Part shown: positions 36,591 through 47,284 of the stretch, piece by piece
Layout of the letters: the number at the start of each line of letters is the position of its first letter
Numbering within the stretch: the stretch's first letter is position 1
Translations under genes and position numbers: made by a program
From: Propionibacteriaceae bacterium
GTDB lineage: Bacteria; Actinomycetota; Actinomycetes; Propionibacteriales; Propionibacteriaceae
Reading direction: 5' to 3'
Length of the DNA stretch: 52,038 bases
Assembly: GCA_017306015.1 (NCBI GenBank)
Contig: JAFKJK010000003.1
Location: 1 to 52,038, forward strand
The notes under the pieces: generated by a model
The model's input: only the letters and a program-made list of their open reading frames with translations
What the model was told of the DNA's origin: nothing
Database searches by the model: none

Positions 36591-39500
36591 GTGTCTGTCG
36601 ACGCTGCTCGACGCGAGGGCCGTCGTACCGCACTGCTGACCCAGGCGTCCACCGGGGCGTCCGAGCTCCAGGCGGAACTAGCCAAGCTGTATCTGGCCAC
36701 GGTGGCCGACTCCGAACTCGACACCGTCGATCCGGTGGCGCTGGCCGCCACGGCGGCCGCCCACCTGGAACTCGGTACCGTCCGCGCATCGGGTGAGTCA
36801 CAGCTGCGGGTGTTCACCCCGCAGCTGTGGGACGCCCAGGGCTCGACCGTGGTGCTGATGGTCAGCGACGACCGTCCCTTCCTCGTCGACACCTCGATCA
36901 TGCAGCTCACCCGGCAGGGGTGGAGCCTCCGCGGCATCTACCACCCCCAGCCGGTGGCCCATCGCGATGCCGACGGACGGCTGGTCGGCTTCGGCGGTGC
37001 CGGGACGCCGGAGTCCTGGATCGTGTTGGAGGTCTACCCGCCGCTCGGCCACCCGGCGGCAGAGTTGTCCAGTGCCCTGGCGGACGGGCTGCGCACGGCC
37101 CTGGAGACCGTCGAGACCGTCGTCACCGACTGGCAGCCGATGCTGCGGCGCTGCCGCGAGGCCGCGGCTGAACTCGCCGCCGGACCGCGGACGGCGGCCC
37201 TCGCGGACGCGATCGAACTGCTCACCTGGATGGAGGACGGTCACTTCGTCTTCCTGGGCTATGCCCACTACACCGGCGACACGTCCGGGGTCACGCCGTC
37301 GGCCGGCAGCCAGTTGGGCATCCTCCGCGGCGTGACCGAGACCGACCGCGTGTACGTGCCGGTGGCGGGGGAGAGCGAGCCCCTGGTACTGGTCCGCGAC
37401 CGCCGCCGCTCGCCGGTGCACCGTCCGGGCTACCTGACCCACGTCGCCGTCCGGACGTATCGCGACGACGGCACGCTCGAGGCCGAGCACCGCTTCCTCG
37501 GTCTGCTGGCCGCCGACGCGTACACCGAGTCCCTGCACGCCATCCCGGTGCTCGCCGGCAAGGCCAGCCGGATCCTGGCCGCCTCCGGCTTCGAGCCGAA
37601 CTCGTACGGCTGGAACACCATTCGCCAGGTGATCGCCACCTATCCCCGCGACGAGCTCTTCGAGGCCGACGTCTCCGAACTCGCACCGGTGGTCAGCGCG
37701 ATCGCCCAGATCAGGGAGCGGCGGCAGGCACGGGTCTTCCTGCGTCGCAGCCGGTTCGGTGGGTTCGTCACCGCCTTGGTGTTCATCCCGCGCGACCGGT
37801 ACAACACCGAGACCAGGCTCAAGATCCAGCAGATCCTGCTCGAGAACCTCGGCGGGGCCGAGCTCGAATACAACACGCTGATCAGCGAGTCCGTCCTGAC
37901 CAGGCTGTTCTTCGTCATCCGGATCGCCGACGACGCGCCCACCGATCCCGACCTGGAGGCGATCACCTCCGAGGTGGCGCAGGCAGCCCTCAGCTGGGCC
38001 GACAAGTTCGCCGAGCGAGCCGCCACCCTGCCCGCCGAACAGCGCGGAGTCGAGTTCTCCGACGCCTATCGCGCCGACTACCCGCCGGCCGTCGCGGTCG
38101 CCGACCTGATCCAGGCCAACCGGCTGGCCGGTCCCGACGACCTGCGACTGGTGATGACCCAGGTGAACGACCCCGACGACCCCGCAGACCTGCGGCTGAA
38201 GGTCTTCACCGGCCAGGAGATGTCCCTGACCAAGGTGATGCCGCACCTGTCCGTGCTCGGCGCCGAGGTGGTCGACGAGCGTCCCTACACCTGGGATCTG
38301 CGCGGCGAGCGCCTGGCCGTCTACGACTTCGGCCTGCGCCTGCCAGACGGCGCGAACTGGGACGCCACCGACCGGCAGAACTTCGCCGACGCCTTCGCCG
38401 CCTCCTGGACCGGACGCTGCGAGGCCGGCCGGATGAACCAGCTGGTCGTGCCCGCGAAGCTGACCTGGCGGCAGATCGACTACCTGCGCTGCATCTCCCG
38501 CTACCTGCAACAGGCCGGGATGTCGTTCAGCCAGACCTATGTCGCGGCCGCGCTCGTGGCCAACCCCGCGATCGCCGCCGAGCTGGTGGCGACCTTCGAG
38601 GCCCGCTTCGATCCGGACGCGTTCGCCGACGACGCGGCCCGCGAGGCGGCCGTGGCCGCGCACTACGACAGCCTGCACTCCCAGCTCGAGGCCGTCGCGA
38701 GCCTGGACCATGACCGGATCCTGCGGGCGTTCCTCGCCGTCATCCGGGCCTGCGTCCGCACCAACGCCTTCACCGGGGCCGACGTGCTGGCGATCAAGCT
38801 GCTGCCCGCGGAACTCGACCTGCTGCCGCAGCCGCGTCCGGCCTTCGAGGTGTTCACCTACTCAGCACGGCTGGCCGGCGTCCACCTGCGCTTCGGGGCG
38901 GTCGCCCGCGGCGGCCTGCGCTGGTCGGACCGTCGCGAGGACTTCCGTACCGAGGTGCTCGGCCTGGTGAAGGCGCAGATGGTGAAGAACACGGTGATCG
39001 TCCCGGTGGGCGCCAAGGGCGGTTTCGTGCCGCTCAACCCGCCGCCGGCGTCCGACCGGGCGGCGTGGCTGGCCGAGGGCAAGGCCTGCTACCGGCTGTT
39101 CGTGGACGCCCTGCTCAGCGTCACCGACAACATCGTGGACGGACGGGTCGTCCCGCCGGCACGGGTGCTGCGCTACGACGGGGACGACCCGTACCTCGTC
39201 GTCGCGGCCGACAAGGGGACGGCCACCTTCAGCGATCTGGCCAACGAGATCTCCGTCCGCCGCGGCTACTGGCTCGGGGACGCGTTCGCGTCCGGGGGCT
39301 CGTCCGGCTACGACCACAAGGTGATGGGCATCACCGCGAAGGGTGCCTGGGAGTCGGTCAAGCGGCACTTCGCCGAGATGGGGATGGACCCGGCCACCGA
39401 CCCGTTCACCTGCGTGGGCATCGGGGACATGGCCGGAGACGTGTTCGGCAACGGAATGCTGTGCTCGGAGGCGATCAAGCTGGTGGCCGCGTTCAACCAC

Positions 39501-41288
39501 CAGCACATCTTCCTCGACCCGGATCCCGATCCGACGGCGTCCTTCGCCGAGCGCCGGCGGCTGTTCGACCAACCGGGCTCGACCTGGGCCGACTACCAGG
39601 GCATCTCGACCGGGGGTGGGGTCTACCCGCGGACCGCGAAGGCGGTGCCGGTGTCGGCGGAGGTCCGGGCGGCGCTGGGCCTGGCCGAGCAGGTCACGTC
39701 CCTGACGCCGAACGACCTGATCAGCGCGATCCTCGCCGCTCCGGTGGACCTGCTGTTCAACGGGGGCATCGGCACCTACGTCAAGGCGTCGACGGAGACC
39801 AACGCCGCAGTGGGTGACAAGGCCAACGACGGCCTCCGCGTGGACGGACGCCAGGTGCGGGCGCGGTGCGTCGTCGAGGGCGGCAACCTCGGCTGCACGC
39901 AGCTCGGACGGATCGAGTACGCGCAGGGCGGCGGACGCATCAACACCGACTTCATCGACAACTCGGCCGGCGTCGACACCTCCGACCACGAGGTGAACAT
40001 CAAGATCCTGCTCGCGCCCGAGCTGGCGGCCGGACGGCTGGCCCGCGACGACCGGGACGCGCTGCTGGCGTCCATGACCGATGAGGTCTCCCGCCTGGTG
40101 CTGGCCCACAACTTCGACCAGAACGTCGCCCTGGCCAACTCCGAGTTCCGCTCGCAGCGGCTGACCGGGCAGCTGGAGTCGTGGATGCGCACGCTGGAGA
40201 CGGCCGGCCTGCTGGACCGCAGGCTCGAGTTCCTGCCCGGCACCGACGAGGTCACCGCCCGGATCGCCGCGGGGACGAGCTTCACCCGTCCCGAACTGGC
40301 GACCCTGCTCGCCTGGACGAAGATCGCGCTGAAGAACTGGGTGCTGGCCTCCGACCTGCCCGACGATCCGTACCTGGCCGACCGGCTGCTCCAGTACTTC
40401 CCGGAGCCGCTGCGGGAGCGCTACGCCGACGCCATCCCCGGCCACCCCCTTGGCCGGGAGGTGATCACGACGGTGGCCGTCAACCGGTTCGTCAACAGCC
40501 AGGGCATCACCGCCTACCACCGGCTCTCCACCGAGACCGGCGCCGACGTCGCGGACATCATCCGGGCCCAGCTGGCCTCCCGCGCGATCTTCAACGCCGG
40601 TCTGGACGAGGTTCGGCTGCGTCGGGGCACGATGTCCGCCGACCTGGCGACCGAGTTGCGGGTGATCCTGCTGCGGATGGTCGAACGGGGGACGCGCTGG
40701 CTGCTGCACCACGTCCGCAGCCCGCTGGACGTGGCCGGGGTCGTCGCGGAGTATGCGCCTGCCATCGCCGAGTTGCGCCCGATGCTGGCCAGCCTGCTGG
40801 CCGGCTCCGAGGCTCACGCCGCCGTCGCCGAGGCGCGGAACTGGATCGAGGCCGGGGTCGGGCTCGAACTCGCCGAGAACCTCAGCACCGCCGGCCAGGC
40901 GCACACCCTGCTCAGCGTCGTCGAGGTCGCCCACCGGCTCGGCATGGAGCCACTGCGGGTCGCCCAGGTGCACTATCAGTTGGCGGACGAGCTGGCGCTG
41001 GACCTGCTGTTCGACGGCGTCGACCGGCTGCCCCGCCAGGTGCGCTGGGATGCGATGGCGCGGGCAGCGCTCCGCGATGAGCTGCTCAGCGCGCACGCGG
41101 AACTGACCGCGAAGGTGCTGTCCGCCGCGTCGCCGGACGCCTGGTCGGGCTCCGTGATCGAGACCTGGATCTCAGCGAACCCGGGAGTGTCCGCTCGGGT
41201 CGCCATGATCCGCCAGGTCTGCGACGGGACCCCCGACGTCGCCCGGATGAACGTGGCCCTCAGCCAGCTGCGGGCGATGCTCGCCTGA
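36591..41288 (+). CDS. gdh: NAD-specific glutamate dehydrogenase, 180-kDa class
   Basis: The 1565-aa product is a Bac_GDH-type large enzyme. About 700 N-terminal residues contain ACT-like regulatory segments (FLVDTSIMQLTRQGWSLRGIYHP). The catalytic domain, about 700-1250, has LRWSDRREDFRTEVLGLVKAQ, KNTVIVPVGAKGGF and the NAD-binding VVEGGNLGCTQLGRIEYAQGGG. A C-terminal helical domain follows. It oxidises L-glutamate to 2-oxoglutarate and ammonium. GTG 36591 is preceded by AAAGGAGTCC, which decides the start; the open frame runs further upstream through DUF2505 territory. Members from mycobacteria and Streptomyces are allosteric; the same is likely here. Confidence 0.95.
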   Translation: MSVDAARREGRRTALLTQASTGASELQAELAKLYLATVADSELDTVDPVALAATAAAHLELGTVRASGESQLRVFTPQLWDAQGSTVVLMVSDDRPFLVDTSIMQLTRQGWSLRGIYHPQPVAHRDADGRLVGFGGAGTPESWIVLEVYPPLGHPAAELSSALADGLRTALETVETVVTDWQPMLRRCREAAAELAAGPRTAALADAIELLTWMEDGHFVFLGYAHYTGDTSGVTPSAGSQLGILRGVTETDRVYVPVAGESEPLVLVRDRRRSPVHRPGYLTHVAVRTYRDDGTLEAEHRFLGLLAADAYTESLHAIPVLAGKASRILAASGFEPNSYGWNTIRQVIATYPRDELFEADVSELAPVVSAIAQIRERRQARVFLRRSRFGGFVTALVFIPRDRYNTETRLKIQQILLENLGGAELEYNTLISESVLTRLFFVIRIADDAPTDPDLEAITSEVAQAALSWADKFAERAATLPAEQRGVEFSDAYRADYPPAVAVADLIQANRLAGPDDLRLVMTQVNDPDDPADLRLKVFTGQEMSLTKVMPHLSVLGAEVVDERPYTWDLRGERLAVYDFGLRLPDGANWDATDRQNFADAFAASWTGRCEAGRMNQLVVPAKLTWRQIDYLRCISRYLQQAGMSFSQTYVAAALVANPAIAAELVATFEARFDPDAFADDAAREAAVAAHYDSLHSQLEAVASLDHDRILRAFLAVIRACVRTNAFTGADVLAIKLLPAELDLLPQPRPAFEVFTYSARLAGVHLRFGAVARGGLRWSDRREDFRTEVLGLVKAQMVKNTVIVPVGAKGGFVPLNPPPASDRAAWLAEGKACYRLFVDALLSVTDNIVDGRVVPPARVLRYDGDDPYLVVAADKGTATFSDLANEISVRRGYWLGDAFASGGSSGYDHKVMGITAKGAWESVKRHFAEMGMDPATDPFTCVGIGDMAGDVFGNGMLCSEAIKLVAAFNHQHIFLDPDPDPTASFAERRRLFDQPGSTWADYQGISTGGGVYPRTAKAVPVSAEVRAALGLAEQVTSLTPNDLISAILAAPVDLLFNGGIGTYVKASTETNAAVGDKANDGLRVDGRQVRARCVVEGGNLGCTQLGRIEYAQGGGRINTDFIDNSAGVDTSDHEVNIKILLAPELAAGRLARDDRDALLASMTDEVSRLVLAHNFDQNVALANSEFRSQRLTGQLESWMRTLETAGLLDRRLEFLPGTDEVTARIAAGTSFTRPELATLLAWTKIALKNWVLASDLPDDPYLADRLLQYFPEPLRERYADAIPGHPLGREVITTVAVNRFVNSQGITAYHRLSTETGADVADIIRAQLASRAIFNAGLDEVRLRRGTMSADLATELRVILLRMVERGTRWLLHHVRSPLDVAGVVAEYAPAIAELRPMLASLLAGSEAHAAVAEARNWIEAGVGLELAENLSTAGQAHTLLSVVEVAHRLGMEPLRVAQVHYQLADELALDLLFDGVDRLPRQVRWDAMARAALRDELLSAHAELTAKVLSAASPDAWSGSVIETWISANPGVSARVAMIRQVCDGTPDVARMNVALSQLRAMLA

Positions 41289-41291
41289 GCG

Positions 41292-41876
41292 TCAGCGGTC
41301 TTCGGCCGAGAGAATCGCCGCGGTGGAGGTCACCTTCGCGAAAGACCCCCGCTGAAGATTGAGGGCTGTGGCAACCATCAGGTCGGAACCGCTGAACTTC
41401 CGGTCGCCGAACCCGGGGACCGTATCGGCGAGGCCGAACGTGCTGGTCGCGTCCAGCGGCACCTGAACCCGGTAGCCGAGGTTGCCGGCCATTCGGGCGG
41501 TTGTCTCCACGCACATGTTCGTCTGGACGCCGCAGATCACCAGGTCGTTGATCTCCGCCGCCCGCAGCCGGCCGTCCAGGTCGGGCTCGCCGTAGAACGC
41601 CGAGTTCACCTTCTTGGTGATCAGGAGGTCGGGCTGGATTGCCGCCAGGAACGGTCGCAGCCGGTTGCCGGGATCGCCAGGGTGCAGAGGCGACGCCGGG
41701 TTGGCCGAGTCGTGGCGGACGATCACCAGCGGCCCCGGGCGACGGGTCCGCCAGTGCTCCACCAGGGCTGCGATGGACGACTCGACGTCGAGGTTCGCCG
41801 GCTGTCCCCAGAAGTCCTCCCGGCCGAATCCCTCCTGGACGTCGATGACGATGAGTGCGGTCGCTGTGGTTGGCAC
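41292..41876 (-). CDS. Isochorismatase-family cysteine hydrolase
   Basis: The 194-aa product has the family triad: D12 in ALIVIDVQ, K88/K89 in LLITKKVNSAF, and C122 in GVQTNMCVETTAR, with the cis-peptide VQTN preceding the Cys. It belongs to the nicotinamidase/isochorismatase hydrolases acting on amide or ester bonds. No substrate is indicated by the sequence. It is convergent with the glutamate dehydrogenase gene and divergent from the GlxA-type regulator. The start is GTG 41876. Confidence 0.9.
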   Translation of the reverse strand: MPTTATALIVIDVQEGFGREDFWGQPANLDVESSIAALVEHWRTRRPGPLVIVRHDSANPASPLHPGDPGNRLRPFLAAIQPDLLITKKVNSAFYGEPDLDGRLRAAEINDLVICGVQTNMCVETTARMAGNLGYRVQVPLDATSTFGLADTVPGFGDRKFSGSDLMVATALNLQRGSFAKVTSTAAILSAEDR

Positions 41877-41934
41877 GACGCCATTCCACCGCTATCCGGG
41901 ACGACCGACCAGTGGCGTGAACGGCAGGGATCGA

Positions 41935-41940
41935 TATGAT
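41935..41940 (+). promoter_or_regulatory. -10 box of a probable leaderless transcript (GlxA-type regulator)
   Basis: TATGAT, one of the best -10 matches in the window, is followed by CACGCC and ATG 41947. Confidence 0.6.
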
Positions 41941-41946
41941 CACGCC

Positions 41947-42957
41947 ATGCGTGTCGCCATCCTCGCCATCGACGGGATGCGGGGCTTCGATCTCTCGATC
42001 GCGATCGAGGTGTTCGGCTCGGGCGCGGTCGACGGGGCGCCCGCCAACGAGGTGAGCGTGGTCGGTCCGGCCGATCCGGTGACCCTCACCGGTGGGATGG
42101 CGGCGCCGACGCGGCCGCTCGCGACTGCTTCCGACGCCGATCTGGTGGTGGTACCGGGGTTCGCCGACCTGGACGCGTCGCTGGCCGGCTTCGACGACGC
42201 GGACGGGGTGGCCGCCGTCGCCGCCCTGGTGGACGCCCACAGCCGGGGTGCCCAGCTGGTCTCGTTGTGCACCGGCGCCTTCCTGCTCGCCCGGACCGGT
42301 CTCCTGGACGGAGCCCGCGCGACCACGCACTGGCGCCACGCAGCACGCCTGCAGTCGCTGCATCCCGAGATTCGCGTCGACGCCACCGCCATCTACCTGC
42401 ACGACCCCGCGCGCCGACTGTGGACGTCGGCCGGCGTGACCGCGGGCGTCGACACGTGCCTGGCGATCGTCCGGCACGTGCACGGGGCGGCCGCTGCCGC
42501 TGCCGTGGCCAGGTCGATGGTGATTCCGGTCGCCCGCTCCGGCGGGCAGGCCCAGTTCGTCCCGCCACGCGCCCGTCCCACCGACCTGCCGGACGCGGGC
42601 TTCGATCGACTGCGCGAACTGGTCGGCAGCGACCTTTCCGCTCCGTGGCCGCTGTCCCGGTTAGCCACAGCTGCTCACGTGTCGCCGCGAACCCTGCAGC
42701 GGCACTTCGCCGCGCTCGGGCTGCGTCCTTCCGGGTGGTTGGTGGGGCAGCGGGTCGTCGCCGCGCAGGAACTCCTCGAGTCCAGCCGGTTGAGCGTCGA
42801 GCAGGTCGCGGGCCGGGTGGGCTTCGGTAGCGCCGACCTGCTGCGCAAGCACTTCGTCCGGCTGGTCTCGGTGTCGCCCACCGCGTATCGGGCGGCGTTC
42901 CAGCGGAGCGACCCGGTCGATGTCCCGGAGCCGAGCGGACGGCATGGGGCAGGATGA
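41947..42957 (+). CDS. GlxA-type regulator (GATase1-like domain plus AraC HTH)
   Basis: The 336-aa product has an N-terminal DJ-1/GATase1-like domain with the nucleophile-elbow SLCTGAFLLA (C108) and DLVVVPGF, and a C-terminal AraC double HTH from about 225 (WPLSRLATAAHVSPRTLQRHF, then LSVEQVAGRVGFGSADLLRKHF). GlxA-type proteins sense small molecules through the GATase1 domain. The isochorismatase gene, transcribed the other way from 41876, is a possible target. The ATGA overlap with the PHP gene shows that the two are translated together. Confidence 0.92.
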   Translation: MRVAILAIDGMRGFDLSIAIEVFGSGAVDGAPANEVSVVGPADPVTLTGGMAAPTRPLATASDADLVVVPGFADLDASLAGFDDADGVAAVAALVDAHSRGAQLVSLCTGAFLLARTGLLDGARATTHWRHAARLQSLHPEIRVDATAIYLHDPARRLWTSAGVTAGVDTCLAIVRHVHGAAAAAAVARSMVIPVARSGGQAQFVPPRARPTDLPDAGFDRLRELVGSDLSAPWPLSRLATAAHVSPRTLQRHFAALGLRPSGWLVGQRVVAAQELLESSRLSVEQVAGRVGFGSADLLRKHFVRLVSVSPTAYRAAFQRSDPVDVPEPSGRHGAG

Positions 42958-43811
42958 ACGGCATGCGGATCGACTTGCACACCCACAGCTCCGTCTCCGA
43001 CGGCACCGACACCCCGGCCGGCCTGGTCGCGCAGGCGGTCACGGCCGGACTGGACGTGGTGGCGCTCACCGACCATGACACCTTCGACGGGCTGCCGGAG
43101 GCGCTCGCGGCCGGTGGCCGGCTCGGCGTGGAGGTACTGCGCGGCATCGAGATCTCGGCCCAGCGCCGCGGCGCCAGCGTCCACCTGCTCGGCTACGGGT
43201 GCCGCGTCGACGACCGTGCGCTGAGCGCCGAGCTGGCCCGGGTGCGGGAGGGACGCTCGGGCCGGGTGGGGGCGATGCTTGCCCGGCTGTCCGCCCTCGG
43301 CATGCCCATCCCTGCCGACGTTCTCTACCGGCAGGTCGGCGACAGCCCGTCCGTCGGGCGTCCGCACTTCGCCGACGCGATGATCGAACTGGGCTACGTG
43401 GCTGACCGCACCGAGGCGTTCGACACCTGGCTCGCCGACGACAAGCCGGTGTTCGTGCCGCGCTACGCCGTCCCGGTCGCGCAGGGCGTCGCGCTGGTGC
43501 GGGCGTCCGGCGGGGTGGCTGTCCTGGCCCATCCGTGGGGACGGGGGAGACGCGAGCACCTGTCGCCGGACGTGCTCGCGGACCTTGCCCGAGGCGGCCT
43601 GGACGGCATCGAGGTCGACCACCAGGACCACGACCAGGCCACCCGCGACGAACTGCGGGGCCTTGCCGGCGAGCTGAACCTGCTGGCCACCGGCTCGTCC
43701 GACTACCACGGCACCGGCAAGGTCGACCACGACCTCGGCTGCAACACCACCGCACCCGACGTGCTGGACGCCATCCGCGCCCGGGTCGCCGAGCGCGGCG
43801 GCCTGCTGTAG
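42954..43811 (+). CDS. PHP-domain phosphoesterase
   Basis: A 285-aa product with the PHP motifs in order: RIDLHTHSSVSDGTDTP (motif I), ALTDHDTFDGLPEAL (motif II), GIEIS, PHFADAMI and AVLAHPWGRG (motif III), then SDYHGTGK (motif IV). This is the layout of nucleotide 3',5'-bisphosphate/oligoribonuclease-type PHP proteins (YciV/RNase AM). Metal-dependent phosphoester hydrolysis is expected; nucleoside 3',5'-bisphosphate is the best-supported substrate in characterised relatives. The start overlaps the GlxA gene by four bases. Confidence 0.9.
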   Translation: MNGMRIDLHTHSSVSDGTDTPAGLVAQAVTAGLDVVALTDHDTFDGLPEALAAGGRLGVEVLRGIEISAQRRGASVHLLGYGCRVDDRALSAELARVREGRSGRVGAMLARLSALGMPIPADVLYRQVGDSPSVGRPHFADAMIELGYVADRTEAFDTWLADDKPVFVPRYAVPVAQGVALVRASGGVAVLAHPWGRGRREHLSPDVLADLARGGLDGIEVDHQDHDQATRDELRGLAGELNLLATGSSDYHGTGKVDHDLGCNTTAPDVLDAIRARVAERGGLL

Positions 43812-43817
43812 CGGTGG

Positions 43818-43823
43818 TAGATT
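43818..43823 (+). promoter_or_regulatory. trpS: -10 box for the trpS leader transcript
   Basis: TAGATT with a 7-nt spacer to GTG 43831, the start of the leader peptide. The transcript would begin at, or one base before, that GTG. Confidence 0.5.
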
Positions 43824-43830
43824 GACGGCC

Positions 43831-43860
43831 GTGAATCCGGGGAGCTGGTGGCGGCCGTAG
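43831..43860 (+). CDS. trpS leader peptide with two adjacent Trp codons
   Basis: GTG-AAT-CCG-GGG-AGC-TGG-TGG-CGG-CCG-TAG encodes the nonapeptide (f)MNPGSWWRP. Two consecutive Trp codons at 43846-43851, in a peptide this short directly upstream of a tryptophanyl-tRNA synthetase gene, are very unlikely by chance. Its stop codon lies in the loop of the first attenuator hairpin (43853-43868). Leader peptides of this kind control trpE and trpS genes in actinobacteria. Confidence 0.82.
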   Translation: MNPGSWWRP

Positions 43861-43915
43861 CGACGGCCCGCACATCAGTGACCCCACCAACGGCCGTCCG
43901 GATCCGGCGGCCGTT
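43853..43915 (+). promoter_or_regulatory. trpS attenuator: three competing hairpins
   Basis: Segment 1 GGCCGT (43853-43858) pairs with segment 2 ACGGCC (43863-43868), loop AGCG. Segment 2 can instead pair with GGCCGT at 43892-43897 (segment 3). Segment 3, as AACGGCCG at 43889-43896, also forms a perfect 8-bp stem with CGGCCGTT at 43908-43915, followed by TTTCGCGCG: the putative terminator. A ribosome stalled at the Trp codons would cover segment 1 and allow 2:3, preventing 3:4. This is the logic of ribosome-mediated transcription attenuation. Confidence 0.75.
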
Positions 43916-43953
43916 TCGCGCGTCCGGAGCCGACGACAGACGCAAGGAGAGAC

Positions 43954-45081
43954 ATGTCCGACCTGACCACCCCGAGCGTGGCCGACTCCGCGGGCGACGA
44001 CCTCGCCGCCTCGACCTCGGACGCGTCGCTGCGCCGGACCGAGGCGCGCAGCATCGAGATCGAGGCGCAGATCGCCAGGGACCCGTCCGGCTTCCGGGTG
44101 ATGACCGGGGATCGTCCGACCGGGAACCTGCACATCGGCCACTACTTCGGCTCGCTCGCCAACCGGGTCCGCATCCAGGACGCCGGCGTGGAGACCTTCA
44201 TCCTGATCGCCGACTACCAGGTGATCACCGACCGGGACGGCACCGGGCCCATCCACGAACGCGTCCTGTCCATGATGGCCGACTACCTCGCCATCGGCCT
44301 CGACCCGTCCCGGACCACGATCTACGCGCACTCGGCCGTCCCGGCGCTGAACCAGCTGCTGCTGCCGTTCCTCTCGCTGGTCACCGACGCCGAGCTGCGC
44401 CGCAACCCCACGGTGAAGGCCGAGCTGGAGGCGACCGGTGACCGGCCGATGTCGGGCCTCCTGCTCACCTACCCGGTGCACCAGGCAGCCGACATCCTGT
44501 TCTGCAAGGCGAACCTCGTCCCGGTCGGCAAGGACCAGTTGCCGCACCTGGAGCAGACCAGGGTGGTGGCCCGCCGCTTCGACGAGCGGTACGGCCGGGC
44601 CAACCCCGACCGTCCGGTGTTCCCGCAGGCGGAGGCGCTGCTCTCGAAGGCGCCGGTCGTCCTCGGCCTGGACGGGACGAAGATGAGCAAGTCGAAGGGC
44701 AACGTGATCGAGATCGGCATGGACGCCGACACGACCGCGAAGCTGATCAAGAAGGCGGTCACCGACTCCGACCGGCACATCAGCTATGACCCGGAGAACC
44801 GCCCGGAGGTGTCGAACCTGGTGATGCTGACCGCCCTGTGCACGGGACGCGAGCCGGTCGAGATCGCCGAGTCGATCGGGGACGGCGGTGGCGGCGGCCT
44901 GAAGAAGCTCGTCACCGAGGCCGTCAACGAGTTCTTCGCCCCGATCCGCGCCCGGCGCGCCGAGCTGGCCGGAGATCCCGGGTACCTGATGGACGTCCTG
45001 CGCACCGGCAACGCCCACGCCAACGAGGTCGGCGACGCCACCCTGGCCGAGGTCCGGGCGGCCATGAACATGGTCTACTAG
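43954..45081 (+). CDS. trpS: Tryptophanyl-tRNA synthetase
   Basis: A 375-aa class I synthetase. HIGH motif H60-I-G-H63 and KMSKS motif K243-MSKS are both intact, with the DRPTGNLHIGHYFGS opening and the SGLLLTYPVHQAADIL segment typical of TrpRS. An extension of about 45 residues before the catalytic domain is Ala/Ser/Asp-rich and not part of the family core. The ATG at 43954 follows AAGGAGAG. It is preceded by a Trp leader peptide and attenuator, so expression is likely raised when charged tRNA-Trp is scarce. Confidence 0.97.
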   Translation: MSDLTTPSVADSAGDDLAASTSDASLRRTEARSIEIEAQIARDPSGFRVMTGDRPTGNLHIGHYFGSLANRVRIQDAGVETFILIADYQVITDRDGTGPIHERVLSMMADYLAIGLDPSRTTIYAHSAVPALNQLLLPFLSLVTDAELRRNPTVKAELEATGDRPMSGLLLTYPVHQAADILFCKANLVPVGKDQLPHLEQTRVVARRFDERYGRANPDRPVFPQAEALLSKAPVVLGLDGTKMSKSKGNVIEIGMDADTTAKLIKKAVTDSDRHISYDPENRPEVSNLVMLTALCTGREPVEIAESIGDGGGGGLKKLVTEAVNEFFAPIRARRAELAGDPGYLMDVLRTGNAHANEVGDATLAEVRAAMNMVY

Positions 45082-45105
45082 GGCCGACGCAGGGGAGCGC
45101 GAACC

Positions 45106-45609
45106 TCAACTGCGCAAGGCGGTGCCGATCGCGTCCAGTTTGCGCTCGACCACCATCACCCGCTCGACGATGTCGGACGGGACGCCTTCGGCCGGAGCCG
45201 AGATCGGAACCTGGGTGTTCGGAGTGCGGCGCCCGCGGACGAAGCGCAGGTAGCCGATCGCGATCGTCACTGCCAAAGCGGCCGTGACCACCGCGAACCG
45301 CAGCAGGCCGGCGTCGCTGATGAAGGCGGCGACCACCCCGTACACCATGGTGAACACGCCGCCGAGCAGGATGCCGTTGCTCAGCACCACCTGTGCGTCC
45401 GGGAGGAAGAGGGACGCCGCCAGCAATGCGGTCGCACAGACGAGCAGCACGATGCCGTTCGTGAGCTGCCAGCTGTCGCGGGCCGCCTCGTTGGTGGCGC
45501 TCCAGTCGGGCTCGGGCAGGAACGTCCCGATCGCGACGGAGACGAATGCGAGCACCAGCAGGCCGAGGAAGAAGGCGAAGATGGTCTGGAGAGCGCCGTT
45601 CGGTTTCAT
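45106..45609 (-). CDS. Small membrane protein, about four helices
   Basis: A 167-aa protein with four hydrophobic stretches: residues 8-30, about 50-68, 78-97 and 102-122. A hydrophilic tail follows and ends with a predicted coiled segment (SDIVERVMVVERKLDAIGTALRS). I do not recognise the family, and no catalytic motif is visible. The ATG at 45609 lies six nt after TATGGT, so the transcript is probably leaderless. The gene is convergent with trpS. Confidence 0.72.
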   Translation of the reverse strand: MKPNGALQTIFAFFLGLLVLAFVSVAIGTFLPEPDWSATNEAARDSWQLTNGIVLLVCATALLAASLFLPDAQVVLSNGILLGGVFTMVYGVVAAFISDAGLLRFAVVTAALAVTIAIGYLRFVRGRRTPNTQVPISAPAEGVPSDIVERVMVVERKLDAIGTALRS

Positions 45610-45615
45610 GGCAGG

Positions 45616-45621
45616 ACCATA
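45616..45621 (-). promoter_or_regulatory. -10 box of a probable leaderless transcript (membrane protein)
   Basis: TATGGT on the minus strand with a 6-nt spacer to ATG 45609. Confidence 0.55.
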
Positions 45622-45690
45622 GCGCGCCGCAGCGCTTGTGTGAACAACGTTCTCGAAAAGTCTTGGCGGCTTCTCAGCTCTCGCGGCTTC

Positions 45691-47181
<1,491 letters not shown>

Positions 47182-47284
47182 CGTCTTGCCTCATCTTCAC
47201 CTGCGCAGCCTGCGCAGAACGGACCGCCGGCGGCAGACGGGGCCGCTCCGGGCGGGCTCACACTAGTGGTTGAGCAGCCCAAGC

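Noticed and set aside
43824..43953. T-box leader for trpS
   Set aside because: No T-box consensus or specifier stem is visible, while a short leader peptide with two Trp codons and competing hairpins explains the region better.
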